This document shows positions 1 to 7,986 of a stretch of DNA of 51,114 nt, one piece after another (the first letter of the stretch is position 1; the number at the start of each line of letters is the position of its first letter). The DNA lies in IMG/VR virus record IMGVR_UViG_3300033182_000250, positions 1 through 51,114 of that record; one strand, given 5' to 3'. Under the pieces are notes generated by a model. That model was not told the origin of the DNA. It saw only the letters and a list, made by a program, of their open reading frames with translations, and did not search any database. Made by a program: the position numbers and the translations under genes. Origin of the DNA: a virus.

Positions 1-2333
1 TTCAGTTCATTAATAGGTGTCCAATCAACTTCTTGGATTGCTTCGTTGGAAAGTTCGTCAATCTGACTCTGATATGGATCCGCTTCTTCAGTCTTACTTA
101 TCACAGATTGACGTAAGTTATCTACGTTGTTTCTGTGTTCGTATGCTTCTTTTAACGTTTCGTAAAAAGTATTTGGCTTTCCGTCTAAGTCGCCTATAGA
201 TTCTAAACCTTTTAATACTTCTGCTAATTTAGTATTAACTTCTAATTGATAAGAAATAGAATCTTCTAAATCCTTTGCTTTAGACTCTAATAGTTCTTGT
301 TTTTTGTCCTCGTGTAGAGCTTGTCCGCACGTAGAACACACAGCATCTTCTAATTCTAAGACGTCTTTTTCAATCTTTTTAACACGCTTGTCTGCTTGCA
401 ATAGAGCAGCATCTAATGTGCTTTTTTCTTTATTAAGAGCCGTCTTTGCTGTGTTTAATTCAGTCCAGTTAGCAAGTTTTTCGTGTAATCCAAGCTCTGC
501 CTCGATGTCTAATTTTTCTAACTCTGCTAAACCTTGCTGTAAACGTACAAGATCTTGCTGCTTTTTAGCATGCCATGCACTTTGTTTAGTACGTAAACTA
601 CGAATAGTTTCTTCAATATGCGAGTTTGCTTTATTGATAGCATCAATTTTTAGTGTTTCTTCTGTAATACTTTCTTTTGTGTTACGAATTTGCTCTTTAA
701 GAGCTTCCGCTTTCTCAGAAAGTATTGTGATGCCGAGCAACTGCTCAATAATAGCACGTTGATCATTAGTTCGCATCGCAAGGAACGGCTCGGAGTATGT
801 GTTAAGAGCGACAATGTGTTTAAACATATCATGAGACATGCCTAACAATTCGCAGATAGCTTCCTGAGTCTTACGTGAGTCACCTTGTGATTCATCTTCG
901 GCATCTGAATCTTGTTCCTGGTCATTAATATAGAACTTTAAGAACGTAGGTGAACGTCCCCTTTCAATTCTATAATCAATGCCATCCTTTTCAAAGTCCA
1001 ACGATACAACCATACCTTTTGAATTTGTTTTATTGATAAGGTTGTTTTTCTTAATATTTGTTAGTGCTGTTCCATAGAGTGCGTAAGACAGTGCGTTGAT
1101 TATTGTGGTATTATGAGTCACTACAAAGTCGTCTGTAATATAAAGACTGTCTTTGTGATCGATCATAATACATTGACATTCTTCTTCTACATCTTCTTCT
1201 ATCGAAACAAATTTTGATCTTAGACGATTTTTGTATTGATAGTCTTGTTTGACTAGATTTTGTTTTCTAGTTAGAGAAAACAAATCCTTTGAAAAGTTAG
1301 ATCTCACAGATACGGTATACGAGTCTCTATGATTAATAGAGCTGTGTATTTTTTTAGAAACATATGTTAAACCTCCTAAACTTCTAACAATATAAGCAAC
1401 ATCTAATGCCAGCTGGTAACTGGTTGATGTAAATGTAGGAGTTCCAGTTCTAGAATCAACAGTCCCGTCAGAGTCAAATAATCCTCTTAATATTTCCAAT
1501 CTATCAGCTATTGAAGAGTTTTTGTAATCATCTGGTATTGATTTTTCATAAGATACCTTACCATTGAGATTGTATTCTTTGAGTAATACTCGAAGAGGAT
1601 GAGACTTACCTTTTCCAAAACCAGTTATTCCGTAATCATATTTTCCTGGCAGCTTTTTAATCGATAAATCTAGACTTTCTTTTAAAACATGTTTGGCTTT
1701 GTTTATTAATTCGTTGTCTGCCGAACTAAATCCTATACCAGTTTTTGTAGATAAGCATCCGTCTCCTAGCAAAAACCCGAGAAGCCACGGGTTGATCGAC
1801 AAGTTTTTCTTTTCAAACTCTATTGCTTGAGGTAAAGGAGCATACATATACGCACAAGAATTTTTCTTTCCATTAGGAAGAATATACTTGTTGAGTTTTT
1901 TAGATATTTCTTCTGTTGTTAAAACTTTAGTTTTAGCGGTTGGACAATCTTTTTTAAACCAACGGTTGCTATATACTGACCATAGATGATCAGCTGATGC
2001 TCGAGTTTCTCTACCGTCTTGAAACTTAACACGATATGTTTTAAGTTTTCCTTGAGGAAACACACCTGTTACAGTTGAAGTAGTACCGTCATGTGCAATA
2101 ACAGAGTCGCCTACTTTAATGTCCCCCATTCTAACCCATCCAGTAGGCGTAAGTATTTTTGCACTTAAGGGTTGAGATTTACCTGTTCCATTACGCGAAC
2201 CAGTGTCATCACCACCTTGATCAAGGTTTTCTCCTAACACTAACGTTAACTTTTCACGGCTGAAGTCTACTGCTTGAGTTTGATTACCCACGCTCATAAA
2301 ATTCTTAACCGTTAAATCCTTAATTCTAATCAT
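1..2333 (-). CDS. 46: gp46-like recombination endonuclease subunit (SbcC/Rad50 family), intein-containing, 3' end cut by window edge
   Basis: ATPase subunit of the gp46/gp47 (Rad50/Mre11-type) complex, which processes DNA ends for recombination-dependent replication. The ATG at 2333 follows the gp47 stop with no gap. Residues 1-52 carry the N-terminal strand and the first part of the Walker A loop (SRNGTGK). The loop resumes after the intein as TTIINALSYALYG, so the spliced product reads GTGKTTIINAL, matching T4 gp46 GKSTMLEAL in register. Downstream come a conserved LNTYSEPFLAMR stretch, long charged coiled-coil sequence, and a zinc hook CSTC at precursor residues 666-669 (about 310-313 after splicing). 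The second coiled-coil half, signature and Walker B lie beyond the left edge. There are 777 codons in the window with no stop or frameshift. Expression is probably from the sigma70-type promoter at 3370-3398, shared with gp47. Confidence 0.93.
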   Translation of the reverse strand, partial: MIRIKDLTVKNFMSVGNQTQAVDFSREKLTLVLGENLDQGGDDTGSRNGTGKSQPLSAKILTPTGWVRMGDIKVGDSVIAHDGTTSTVTGVFPQGKLKTYRVKFQDGRETRASADHLWSVYSNRWFKKDCPTAKTKVLTTEEISKKLNKYILPNGKKNSCAYMYAPLPQAIEFEKKNLSINPWLLGFLLGDGCLSTKTGIGFSSADNELINKAKHVLKESLDLSIKKLPGKYDYGITGFGKGKSHPLRVLLKEYNLNGKVSYEKSIPDDYKNSSIADRLEILRGLFDSDGTVDSRTGTPTFTSTSYQLALDVAYIVRSLGGLTYVSKKIHSSINHRDSYTVSVRSNFSKDLFSLTRKQNLVKQDYQYKNRLRSKFVSIEEDVEEECQCIMIDHKDSLYITDDFVVTHNTTIINALSYALYGTALTNIKKNNLINKTNSKGMVVSLDFEKDGIDYRIERGRSPTFLKFYINDQEQDSDAEDESQGDSRKTQEAICELLGMSHDMFKHIVALNTYSEPFLAMRTNDQRAIIEQLLGITILSEKAEALKEQIRNTKESITEETLKIDAINKANSHIEETIRSLRTKQSAWHAKKQQDLVRLQQGLAELEKLDIEAELGLHEKLANWTELNTAKTALNKEKSTLDAALLQADKRVKKIEKDVLELEDAVCSTCGQALHEDKKQELLESKAKDLEDSISYQLEVNTKLAEVLKGLESIGDLDGKPNTFYETLKEAYEHRNNVDNLRQSVISKTEEADPYQSQIDELSNEAIQEVDWTPINEL
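1110..2177 (-). other. Intein with LAGLIDADG homing endonuclease inside the gp46 P-loop
   Basis: In-frame 356-codon insertion that splits Walker A between Lys and Thr. Splicing motifs seen: Ser1 followed by QPLSAKILTPTGW (block A), SADH with His64 (block B), a block F-like stretch CIMIDHKDSLYITDDF, and the C-terminal VVTHN followed by Thr+1. Two LAGLIDADG (DOD) motifs are present: LLGFLLGDG near residues 132-140 (Asp139) and LRGLFDSDG near 230-238 (Asp237). All expected splice residues are there, so it is probably active for splicing, and the paired acidic residues suggest an active endonuclease. The boundaries are set by restoring the gp46 alignment: removing exactly Ser1 to Asn356 gives a normal GKT loop. 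Whether it splices or cleaves is inference. Confidence 0.93.
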
Positions 2334-3344
2334 TTATAGCTCGTTGTAGATATCTAATAGTAGTTTCTTATTAAAATTATCGCTATCAATAGCAGATATT
2401 TCTTTAGATACAATTTCGTCAACACTTTCAAAAGCAGAAATATCTAAGTTAGTTGTAATTTCTTCAATCTGCTTTTGAGGAATAAGTGTAATTTCGCGAC
2501 AGTTATGTTGCGACATGTAAGTTTCTTTAATAAACTGTGCTTCTTCGTAACTAATAGGCAGGTCAATAGTAACACGCAGATACATTTTAGGTTTGATAAT
2601 ATCTGCATCTGGGTCTAATAACTTGCTTAGAGTAGTTGTGCGATACTTTGGACAGTTCCACCAATTAATATATCGCGGCTCAGCTCCGTTCTCTTTGTCA
2701 AGTATCATCATGCCACGTTCATCGTCCCATGCATCTGCATAGTTGTGCGGAAATGCATTACCGATGTAATGAATTTTACCTTGTACTTGACGTTTGTGGA
2801 AGTGTCCACTGAATACATAATCCTGATGCTCAAAGTGTTCAATACGCAAGTCACCGTGTTCAGGCATTTGAACCATTGCATTCATATAGAAGTGCGGAAG
2901 TTCAAAATGTCCAAACATATACTTTGCAGTGCATTGTTGTATTTTCTTCCACTCAGTACCTACAAGCCACGGTACAAGTGCTACATCGTCTTGTTCAATA
3001 AATTCATTTACGACAGTTACTCCTGGAATATGTCTACCAAACTCTACAGAGTGTACATCTCGTTTGTCTTTATAATAAAGATCGTGATTACCAGGAAAAA
3101 AGTAAAACTTTTCAAATGCTGCACCAAGTTTTTCAAGACTACGAAGTGTAGATTGCATAGTAGTAACATTTAAACTATTACGATTGTGGTGCCAGTCTCC
3201 ACAAAAAATTGCTGTTTCGCAATTATTTTCTTTAGCCTGATCGATAAACCAATCAACAAATTCTTCACAATCTTCGTTGTGGGTCCTGCTATTTCCTTTT
3301 AAACCAAAATGTATATCTGTAAATACTGCTGCCTTCTTAAACAA
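2334..3344 (-). CDS. 47: gp47-like recombination endonuclease subunit (SbcD/Mre11 family)
   Basis: Calcineurin-like metallophosphoesterase, nuclease partner of gp46. The order of metal-binding motifs is complete over 336 residues: FTDIHFG near residue 8, CGDWHHNR near 48, FFPGNHDLYY near 82, then FGHFELPH and FSGHFHKRQ in the 140-190 region. Length is close to T4 gp47 (339 residues). The start is TTG at 3344: an in-frame TAA lies just upstream, there is no in-frame ATG, and a GGAGA site at 3351-3355 sits 6 bases before the TTG. The gene abuts gp46 directly (TAA then ATG), so the pair is likely translated together. A sigma70-type promoter lies in the gap between this gene and gp55. Confidence 0.95.
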   Translation of the reverse strand: MFKKAAVFTDIHFGLKGNSRTHNEDCEEFVDWFIDQAKENNCETAIFCGDWHHNRNSLNVTTMQSTLRSLEKLGAAFEKFYFFPGNHDLYYKDKRDVHSVEFGRHIPGVTVVNEFIEQDDVALVPWLVGTEWKKIQQCTAKYMFGHFELPHFYMNAMVQMPEHGDLRIEHFEHQDYVFSGHFHKRQVQGKIHYIGNAFPHNYADAWDDERGMMILDKENGAEPRYINWWNCPKYRTTTLSKLLDPDADIIKPKMYLRVTIDLPISYEEAQFIKETYMSQHNCREITLIPQKQIEEITTNLDISAFESVDEIVSKEISAIDSDNFNKKLLLDIYNEL

Positions 3345-3350
3345 GAGTTA

Positions 3351-3355
3351 TCTCC
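3351..3355 (-). promoter_or_regulatory. Ribosome binding site fixing a TTG start for gp47
   Basis: GGAGA on the minus strand, 6 bases upstream of TTG at 3344. An ATG overlapping this site (in another frame) opens only a six-codon peptide, so it is not the gp47 start. Confidence 0.8.
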
Positions 3356-3369
3356 ATATTTGTGTTATC

Positions 3370-3398
3370 ACTATAACTTCTTTGTAAAATAAAGTCAA
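3370..3398 (-). promoter_or_regulatory. sigma70-type promoter for gp47-gp46
   Basis: On the minus strand TTGACT (3393-3398), 17-base spacer, TATAGT (3370-3375): one mismatch in each box from consensus with ideal spacing. It lies just after the end of gp55 (the -35 box is 3 bases from the gp55 stop) and about 25 bases before the gp47 TTG. A start near 3363 would leave a short leader holding the GGAGA site. Confidence 0.8.
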
Positions 3399-3400
3399 CC

Positions 3401-4228
3401 TTAGTAGTCGCCGTTTTCTTGTTCACGTTTCACAGCGTATTCCCATTCTGCATTGTGCTGGCGTGTATAACTTGGAGTTAAATCATTCATTTCTAAAATG
3501 TCATCTCGTATATTTTGATTGCGTTTTTCAATATTAATAATGCGTACAAATGAATTAGTAACGGCTGCTGTGTAATAAGCAAACGGGTTATTTGATTTAG
3601 ATTCGTCAAACTGCAATCCAATTTGTGCTAATTGTAAAATAGCCTGTCCACGCATCTCATCGTTGTAGGTATAGCCACGAACATTACCGCGAGTGGCATA
3701 ACGATCACACAATTTCATCCACATACGAGCAAGTTTATCTGTAGCTTGTCCTTTTTTAAGTTCAAACTTGCCAGAGTCAACATCGCCTTTCCAGTGGCTC
3801 TTGCCTACACATACAAGATTATCTTCTTCATCAAATTTCCAGTGTTGGAAAGGAGGAAAGTTTAATTTAACTTTTGTATCTGCTACGCTTTTAGGATTTT
3901 TCTTTCTGCCAGGCTCGTCTGGAATATGATCATAAGTCATTATCCGAAATATTAGTTCGTCTTTGGTTATTTTTTTATAGTCGTATTCGCATTCTGATTG
4001 TTTACATTTTTCTCCTGCGAGTTTCCTGCGTTCATATTCTTCTTGACTTAAACGTTTTGCTTTGTTTCTTTTTGCTTCTGCGATTGTTCTTATGTTTATT
4101 TTTTCTAAATTGTCTAAAATAATATCATAACAGTTATATTCTGGCTTTGTATAACTGGAAAATGTATTTTTTGATTTATGTATCTCTGCTAATAGATCCT
4201 TGTTGTTTAAATAATTTACTTTCTTCAA
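3401..4228 (-). CDS. 55: gp55-like late-transcription sigma factor
   Basis: T4-type sigma factor that directs host RNA polymerase to late promoters. The N-terminus VNYLNNKDLL matches the YVNNKELL of T4 gp55. The C-terminal half (MRGQAILQLAQIG, NNPFAYYTAAVTNSFVRIIN) matches the sigma region 2-like core of gp55 (EMIADGIEASIKG, NPHAYITQACFNAFV). At about 275 residues it is much longer than T4 gp55 (185); the extra sequence lies near residues 35-145 and is rich in Lys, Glu and Trp. I could not see an obvious counterpart of the T4 C-terminal sliding-clamp-binding segment. The TTG at 4228 is preferred over the ATG at 4255, because the latter overlaps the -10 box of the gene's own promoter and AGGAG at 4236-4240 is correctly spaced for the TTG. 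Confidence 0.88.
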   Translation of the reverse strand: MKKVNYLNNKDLLAEIHKSKNTFSSYTKPEYNCYDIILDNLEKINIRTIAEAKRNKAKRLSQEEYERRKLAGEKCKQSECEYDYKKITKDELIFRIMTYDHIPDEPGRKKNPKSVADTKVKLNFPPFQHWKFDEEDNLVCVGKSHWKGDVDSGKFELKKGQATDKLARMWMKLCDRYATRGNVRGYTYNDEMRGQAILQLAQIGLQFDESKSNNPFAYYTAAVTNSFVRIINIEKRNQNIRDDILEMNDLTPSYTRQHNAEWEYAVKREQENGDY

Positions 4229-4235
4229 AGAAGTT

Positions 4236-4240
4236 CTCCT
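4236..4240 (-). promoter_or_regulatory. Ribosome binding site fixing a TTG start for gp55
   Basis: AGGAG on the minus strand, 7 bases before TTG at 4228. It lies inside the ORF that would start at ATG 4255, which argues that the upstream ATG is not used. Confidence 0.8.
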
Positions 4241-4253
4241 AATAATAACGTAC

Positions 4254-4282
4254 ATTATAATATATGCACTTTAAAAAGTCAA
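4254..4282 (-). promoter_or_regulatory. sigma70-type promoter for gp55
   Basis: On the minus strand TTGACT (4277-4282), 17-base spacer, perfect TATAAT (4254-4259). Predicted transcription start is near 4247, downstream of the ATG at 4255 and about 20 bases before the TTG start of gp55. Confidence 0.85.
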
Positions 4283-4289
4283 CTAAATA
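4282..4289 (+). promoter_or_regulatory. Possible late promoter box for the baseplate block
   Basis: ACTAAATA, one base off the NATAAATA pattern seen before other structural genes here. It is followed by AGGAGA at 4296-4301 and the ATG at 4308. It directly abuts the -35 box of the divergent gp55 promoter. Confidence 0.5.
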
Positions 4290-4307
4290 CTTAGCAGGAG
4301 AATCATT

Positions 4308-5117
4308 ATGGCATTAGATGACTTGATACAAGGTACAGCAGCTAGGGTAGGCTCTGAAATAGTTTCTGCAGGAACAAGTATTGCAAACAATGCAGTGCAA
4401 GCAGGACTTAGCGCAGTTGCAAGTACAAATTTTGGACGTGTACTATCAGCAGTAGGTATTAATTTAGGAGCAGAACCGTCAGGAACTAATATTGCTTTTG
4501 GTGCGTGGGACACTGGTGAGGAAACAGATTGGAGAGTAAAATTATCAATACCACCAACTGCTGAATATCAAGATAGTAGCTTATTAAATCCTTTGAAGGA
4601 AACTAACGGATTTGTGTTCCCATATACACCAACGGTATACATTCAACATAGTGCTAGATATAATTCAGTAGATCCAACGCATAGTAACTATCCATTTCCT
4701 GTATATGCAAATAGTTCCGTAGATCAATTTTCAATTTCAGGCGAATTTACAGTAGAAAATCCAAGAGAGGCAGAATATTGGATAGGCGCAGTGCATTACT
4801 TAAAATCTGTAACTAAAATGTCGTACGGAGAATCATCAACACAAGGTGCTCCTCCTCCTGTAGTTAAATTAAATGGGTACGGCGATTACGTTTTTAAAGA
4901 CGTTCCTGTAGTTATTGTTAATTTTACAGTTAACTTAGAACCGGATGTAGACTATATTAAAGCAAAAATAGGTCCAAACGGAAGTTGGGCTCCTACTAAA
5001 TCTTTAATTACAGTTACTTTACAACCTGCTTACAGTAGAGATAAAGTTAATAAGTTTAGTCTTGATAAGTTTGTTTCTGGAGGATATTTAACAGATATTA
5101 ACGGTGGGTACTTATAA
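4308..5117 (+). CDS. 48: Baseplate tail-tube cap/initiator protein (gp48-like)
   Basis: Likely joins the baseplate hub to the tail tube. The N-terminal 60 residues are Ala/Gly/Ser-rich and low in charge. From residue 75 it has a conserved beta-rich body with WRVKLSIPPT, VYIQHSARYN, DPTHSNYPFPVY and DQFSISGEFTVEN, a tube-protein-like fold shared by gp48, gp54 and gp19 relatives. Marine T4-like phages carry a very similar protein just before gp53, as here. At 269 residues it is shorter than T4 gp48 (364), so assignment to gp48 rather than gp54 rests on context. AGGAGA lies 6 bases before the ATG. The stop overlaps the gp53 start by one base (TAATG). Confidence 0.7.
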   Translation: MALDDLIQGTAARVGSEIVSAGTSIANNAVQAGLSAVASTNFGRVLSAVGINLGAEPSGTNIAFGAWDTGEETDWRVKLSIPPTAEYQDSSLLNPLKETNGFVFPYTPTVYIQHSARYNSVDPTHSNYPFPVYANSSVDQFSISGEFTVENPREAEYWIGAVHYLKSVTKMSYGESSTQGAPPPVVKLNGYGDYVFKDVPVVIVNFTVNLEPDVDYIKAKIGPNGSWAPTKSLITVTLQPAYSRDKVNKFSLDKFVSGGYLTDINGGYL

Positions 5118-5419
5118 TGGCAAAATATGACGGAAACAGTCCTTGGAATAAAACAAAAATAGTTAAAAATCAGTACTTAGATATATTATCTATTCGTTCA
5201 ATACCTGCAGAAAACGATGATATTTTGTACGCTATACAACCGCAGTTTACATATAGACCTGATTTATTAGCATACGGTTTGTACGGTAGTCATAAACTAT
5301 GGTGGGTATTTGCCCAACGAAACATAGATGTTTTAAAAGATCCAATATATGATTTTGTGGCTGGAACAGAAATTTATCTTCCTAAAGGAAGAAATCTACA
5401 AAAACTGCTAGGAACTTAA
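5117..5419 (+). CDS. 53: gp53-like baseplate wedge protein
   Basis: Small baseplate wedge subunit of 100 residues. The central YGLYGSHKLWWVFAQRN matches T4 gp53 YGNPQLYWVLLMCND, followed by DPIYDFVAGTEIYLP, a stretch resembling the LysM-like end of many wedge/base proteins. About half the length of T4 gp53 (196), with only the conserved core present, which is usual in marine relatives. It starts on the last base of the preceding stop and ends 1 base before the next ATG, consistent with coupled translation. Confidence 0.8.
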   Translation: MAKYDGNSPWNKTKIVKNQYLDILSIRSIPAENDDILYAIQPQFTYRPDLLAYGLYGSHKLWWVFAQRNIDVLKDPIYDFVAGTEIYLPKGRNLQKLLGT

Positions 5420-5420
5420 A

Positions 5421-7985
5421 ATGGCAGATATTAACACTAATGCAGCTGATACAGTTTCTGCAGACTCGTCTGGTCCTCCAGGAGCAGTGTGGGATGACAA
5501 TTTAGGTGAATATGTTGTTGAAGATGAAGATAGAAGCATTTCTAGCACCGGCGGAAATACAGGAATTAGTATCCCAATTGAAAACAAGTTAAGTAAATTT
5601 GCCAGCTACAATTATATCTTTACTTTTGGTCCGTTAACAAATACAGAACTTAACTTTCCAGATGCAACTTATAGAAAAAATGGTCCTAGTATAATTCTTA
5701 TACGTTCTGGAGGGACAGGAGACAAGCAAGTACAACATTTTTATGATAAACAGCACGGAGTACGAACAGAGTATTTTATTGACGAAGTAGAGATCGAAAC
5801 CCTTATAGCTCCAAACCCAAAAACTAAACAAACAAACGCAACCAGCATTAACTTTCAAGTCATCGAACCTTATTCAATGGGGCTGTTTTTAAAGTCTTTA
5901 CAAACTGCTGCTATGCAGGTAAATCCTAATTCAAATTATATCGAAGTGCCATTTTTGTTGACAGTAGAATTTATAGGATGGGATGATGAAGGAAGGTATA
6001 CAACCATTCCTCAAACTAAAAGAATGTTCCCATTAAAACTTGCGAGTGTATCGTTTAGTGTTACTGAATCAGGAAGTGTTTATGATGTATCAGCTATACC
6101 TTGGCAAGAAACAGCATTTGCTGATGAAATACAAATGCTACAGACAGATCTTGACTTAGAAGGCGAAACGCTTTTAGAAATGTTGCAAACCGGCCCTAAT
6201 AGTCTTGCGTCGCAATTAAACACTAGACAGGTAGAACAAGAAAATGCTAAAAACAAAGTTACCGGAGACCAATATGTAATTTTGTTCCCAACCCAAAGAA
6301 GTTCTATAGATGAACAATTAGCTGGAGAGTCAGAAAATAATGCCGGTGCTACTACTACGTCTGGTCAAGGTGAAATTAGAGAATTAACTGATGAACAGAA
6401 GTCACGGATTTTTCAATCTCTATCTGGCATTGAAGGACAAAATCTTCCAGAAGATTTTGATACAGAGTTAAACAAACTTTTAGGTGTAGTAGTTACTCGT
6501 AGTGCATTAGGAGAAACTATTAGAGAATTTGCAGAAGATGAAGCAAATACGAATAAAATAGGTTTATCAAAAATTGCAAAAAGTTATCTCGACGGCGGAA
6601 AAACATATTTTGGAAAACCAGCCTTTGTTGAAGATGAAAATAACTCTGGAGTGTTTAAGAGAGGCGACATTGTTATATCAGGGGAAGCCAAAAAAATACA
6701 ATTTCCAAAAGGTGCTAAGATACAAGATGTCATTGAAGAGTTAATTTTATTATCAGAATACGGTCGTCAATTTGTGTCAGAGACACCAGATAGTGTAGGG
6801 ATGAAAAAGTGGTTTAAAATTGAAGCAAATGTTTTTAATGTAACAGATCCAGAGAATGTGGCACAGACAGGTAAAACACCTAAGGTATTTGTTTATAGAG
6901 TTATTCCGTACGGAGTTCATGCAGGAAGAACAGCAGGACCAACACAAGTTCCGCCGGGCTATAAAGAATTAGTAAAACAAGCCTTAAAAGAATACAATTA
7001 CATTTACACAGGTAAAAATGATGATATAATTAATTTTAATATTGAAATTAATACTGCCTTTTATCTAGCAGTTATGGGCGATTACGGACAACAACATGCA
7101 GATGCTGTTGCTGGCGGTAGAAATAAAATTGCTGCCGATACTCCTTCTGCCACACCGGGATTGCAAGAAGGTACAGACGTAACTTCTGAGACAGGTACTA
7201 AATCAGTACAAGAAACTACAAAGACTTCGTCTGGAGGAATAGGAAGCGGAGCAGAAGTAAGTTCAGAAACACAAATTGCACGTTCGTTAAATGATGCAAT
7301 AGTAAATAGCCCTACTGACTTAGTTGCTGTAGATTTAGAAATATGGGGAGATCCATATTATATAGCTGATAGCGGCATGGGTAATTATAATGCTTCTGAG
7401 TTAGCAGGAGTTATGAATATGACCATTGACGGAGGCATAGACTATCAAAGCTCAGAAGTTGATATTGTTATTAATTTTAGAACTCCTCTTGACATAGGTA
7501 ATGATGGTAATATGATTTTTCCTGAGTTAGGTTCTAAACCAATAGGAGCATTTAGCGGATTATATCAAGTATTATCAGTGGATAATAAATTTAGCGGCGG
7601 AAAATTTATACAAGTTTTAAAAACTATTCGTAGAAGTAATCAACCTTCCGACACAAACGATGCTGCACCAACAGGAACCGGAGCAGCATTTGTAGAAAAA
7701 GCTGGTGCAGCACTTGCTCCTTTGCCTGATCAATCTGTTGGACCAGGGCAATTTATTCCTGAAGGTTTTGATGTTAGTGCTGCATCTATTGGAGGGAAAG
7801 GCGGAATAAGTATTCCAGGAGATGTTTTATCAGAGTACGGCATTGATTTGTCAGCAGCAAAAGATTTCCTAAATGGAAAAATACCAGACGGTGTAAACAA
7901 TTTTGCTAAAGATATTGCGAATAATATTACTCAGAGTAATACAGATCAAAAAGTTTGGGACGATAATTTAGGAGATTATATCTAA
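5421..7985 (+). CDS. Large baseplate hub-like structural protein
   Basis: 854-residue protein between gp53 and the gp5 spike. Residues 45-270 form a conserved beta-rich part (SKFASYNYIFTFGPL, VPFLLTVEFIGWDDEGRY, PLKLASVSFSVTESGSVY). Residues 625-745 form a second (DLEIWGDPYYIADSGMGNY, GAFSGLYQVLSVDNKFSGG), reminiscent of hub proteins of the gp27/gpD kind. The middle and residues 565-625 are Ser/Thr/Gly-rich linkers. The position next to gp5 supports a hub role; the exact T4 counterpart is uncertain. A WDDNLG(E/D)Y motif occurs near both the N-terminus (residues 24-31) and the C-terminus. AGGAA at 5410-5414 is the likely ribosome site. No enzymatic motif was recognised. Confidence 0.65.
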   Translation: MADINTNAADTVSADSSGPPGAVWDDNLGEYVVEDEDRSISSTGGNTGISIPIENKLSKFASYNYIFTFGPLTNTELNFPDATYRKNGPSIILIRSGGTGDKQVQHFYDKQHGVRTEYFIDEVEIETLIAPNPKTKQTNATSINFQVIEPYSMGLFLKSLQTAAMQVNPNSNYIEVPFLLTVEFIGWDDEGRYTTIPQTKRMFPLKLASVSFSVTESGSVYDVSAIPWQETAFADEIQMLQTDLDLEGETLLEMLQTGPNSLASQLNTRQVEQENAKNKVTGDQYVILFPTQRSSIDEQLAGESENNAGATTTSGQGEIRELTDEQKSRIFQSLSGIEGQNLPEDFDTELNKLLGVVVTRSALGETIREFAEDEANTNKIGLSKIAKSYLDGGKTYFGKPAFVEDENNSGVFKRGDIVISGEAKKIQFPKGAKIQDVIEELILLSEYGRQFVSETPDSVGMKKWFKIEANVFNVTDPENVAQTGKTPKVFVYRVIPYGVHAGRTAGPTQVPPGYKELVKQALKEYNYIYTGKNDDIINFNIEINTAFYLAVMGDYGQQHADAVAGGRNKIAADTPSATPGLQEGTDVTSETGTKSVQETTKTSSGGIGSGAEVSSETQIARSLNDAIVNSPTDLVAVDLEIWGDPYYIADSGMGNYNASELAGVMNMTIDGGIDYQSSEVDIVINFRTPLDIGNDGNMIFPELGSKPIGAFSGLYQVLSVDNKFSGGKFIQVLKTIRRSNQPSDTNDAAPTGTGAAFVEKAGAALAPLPDQSVGPGQFIPEGFDVSAASIGGKGGISIPGDVLSEYGIDLSAAKDFLNGKIPDGVNNFAKDIANNITQSNTDQKVWDDNLGDYI

Positions 7986-7986
7986 T

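Noticed and set aside
304-762. 152-codon plus-strand ORF, Cys/Ser-rich
   Set aside because: Exactly antisense to the gp46 coiled-coil and zinc-hook coding sequence; no ribosome site and a composition expected from the opposite strand.
3401-4255. Longer gp55 reading from ATG 4255
   Set aside because: The ATG overlaps the TATAAT box of its own promoter and the ribosome site lies inside it; TTG 4228 is better supported.
7489-7516. TTGACA-16-TATGAT inside the hub-like gene
   Set aside because: Short spacer, imperfect -10, in coding sequence about 470 bases before gp5; weaker than the consensus promoters reported.
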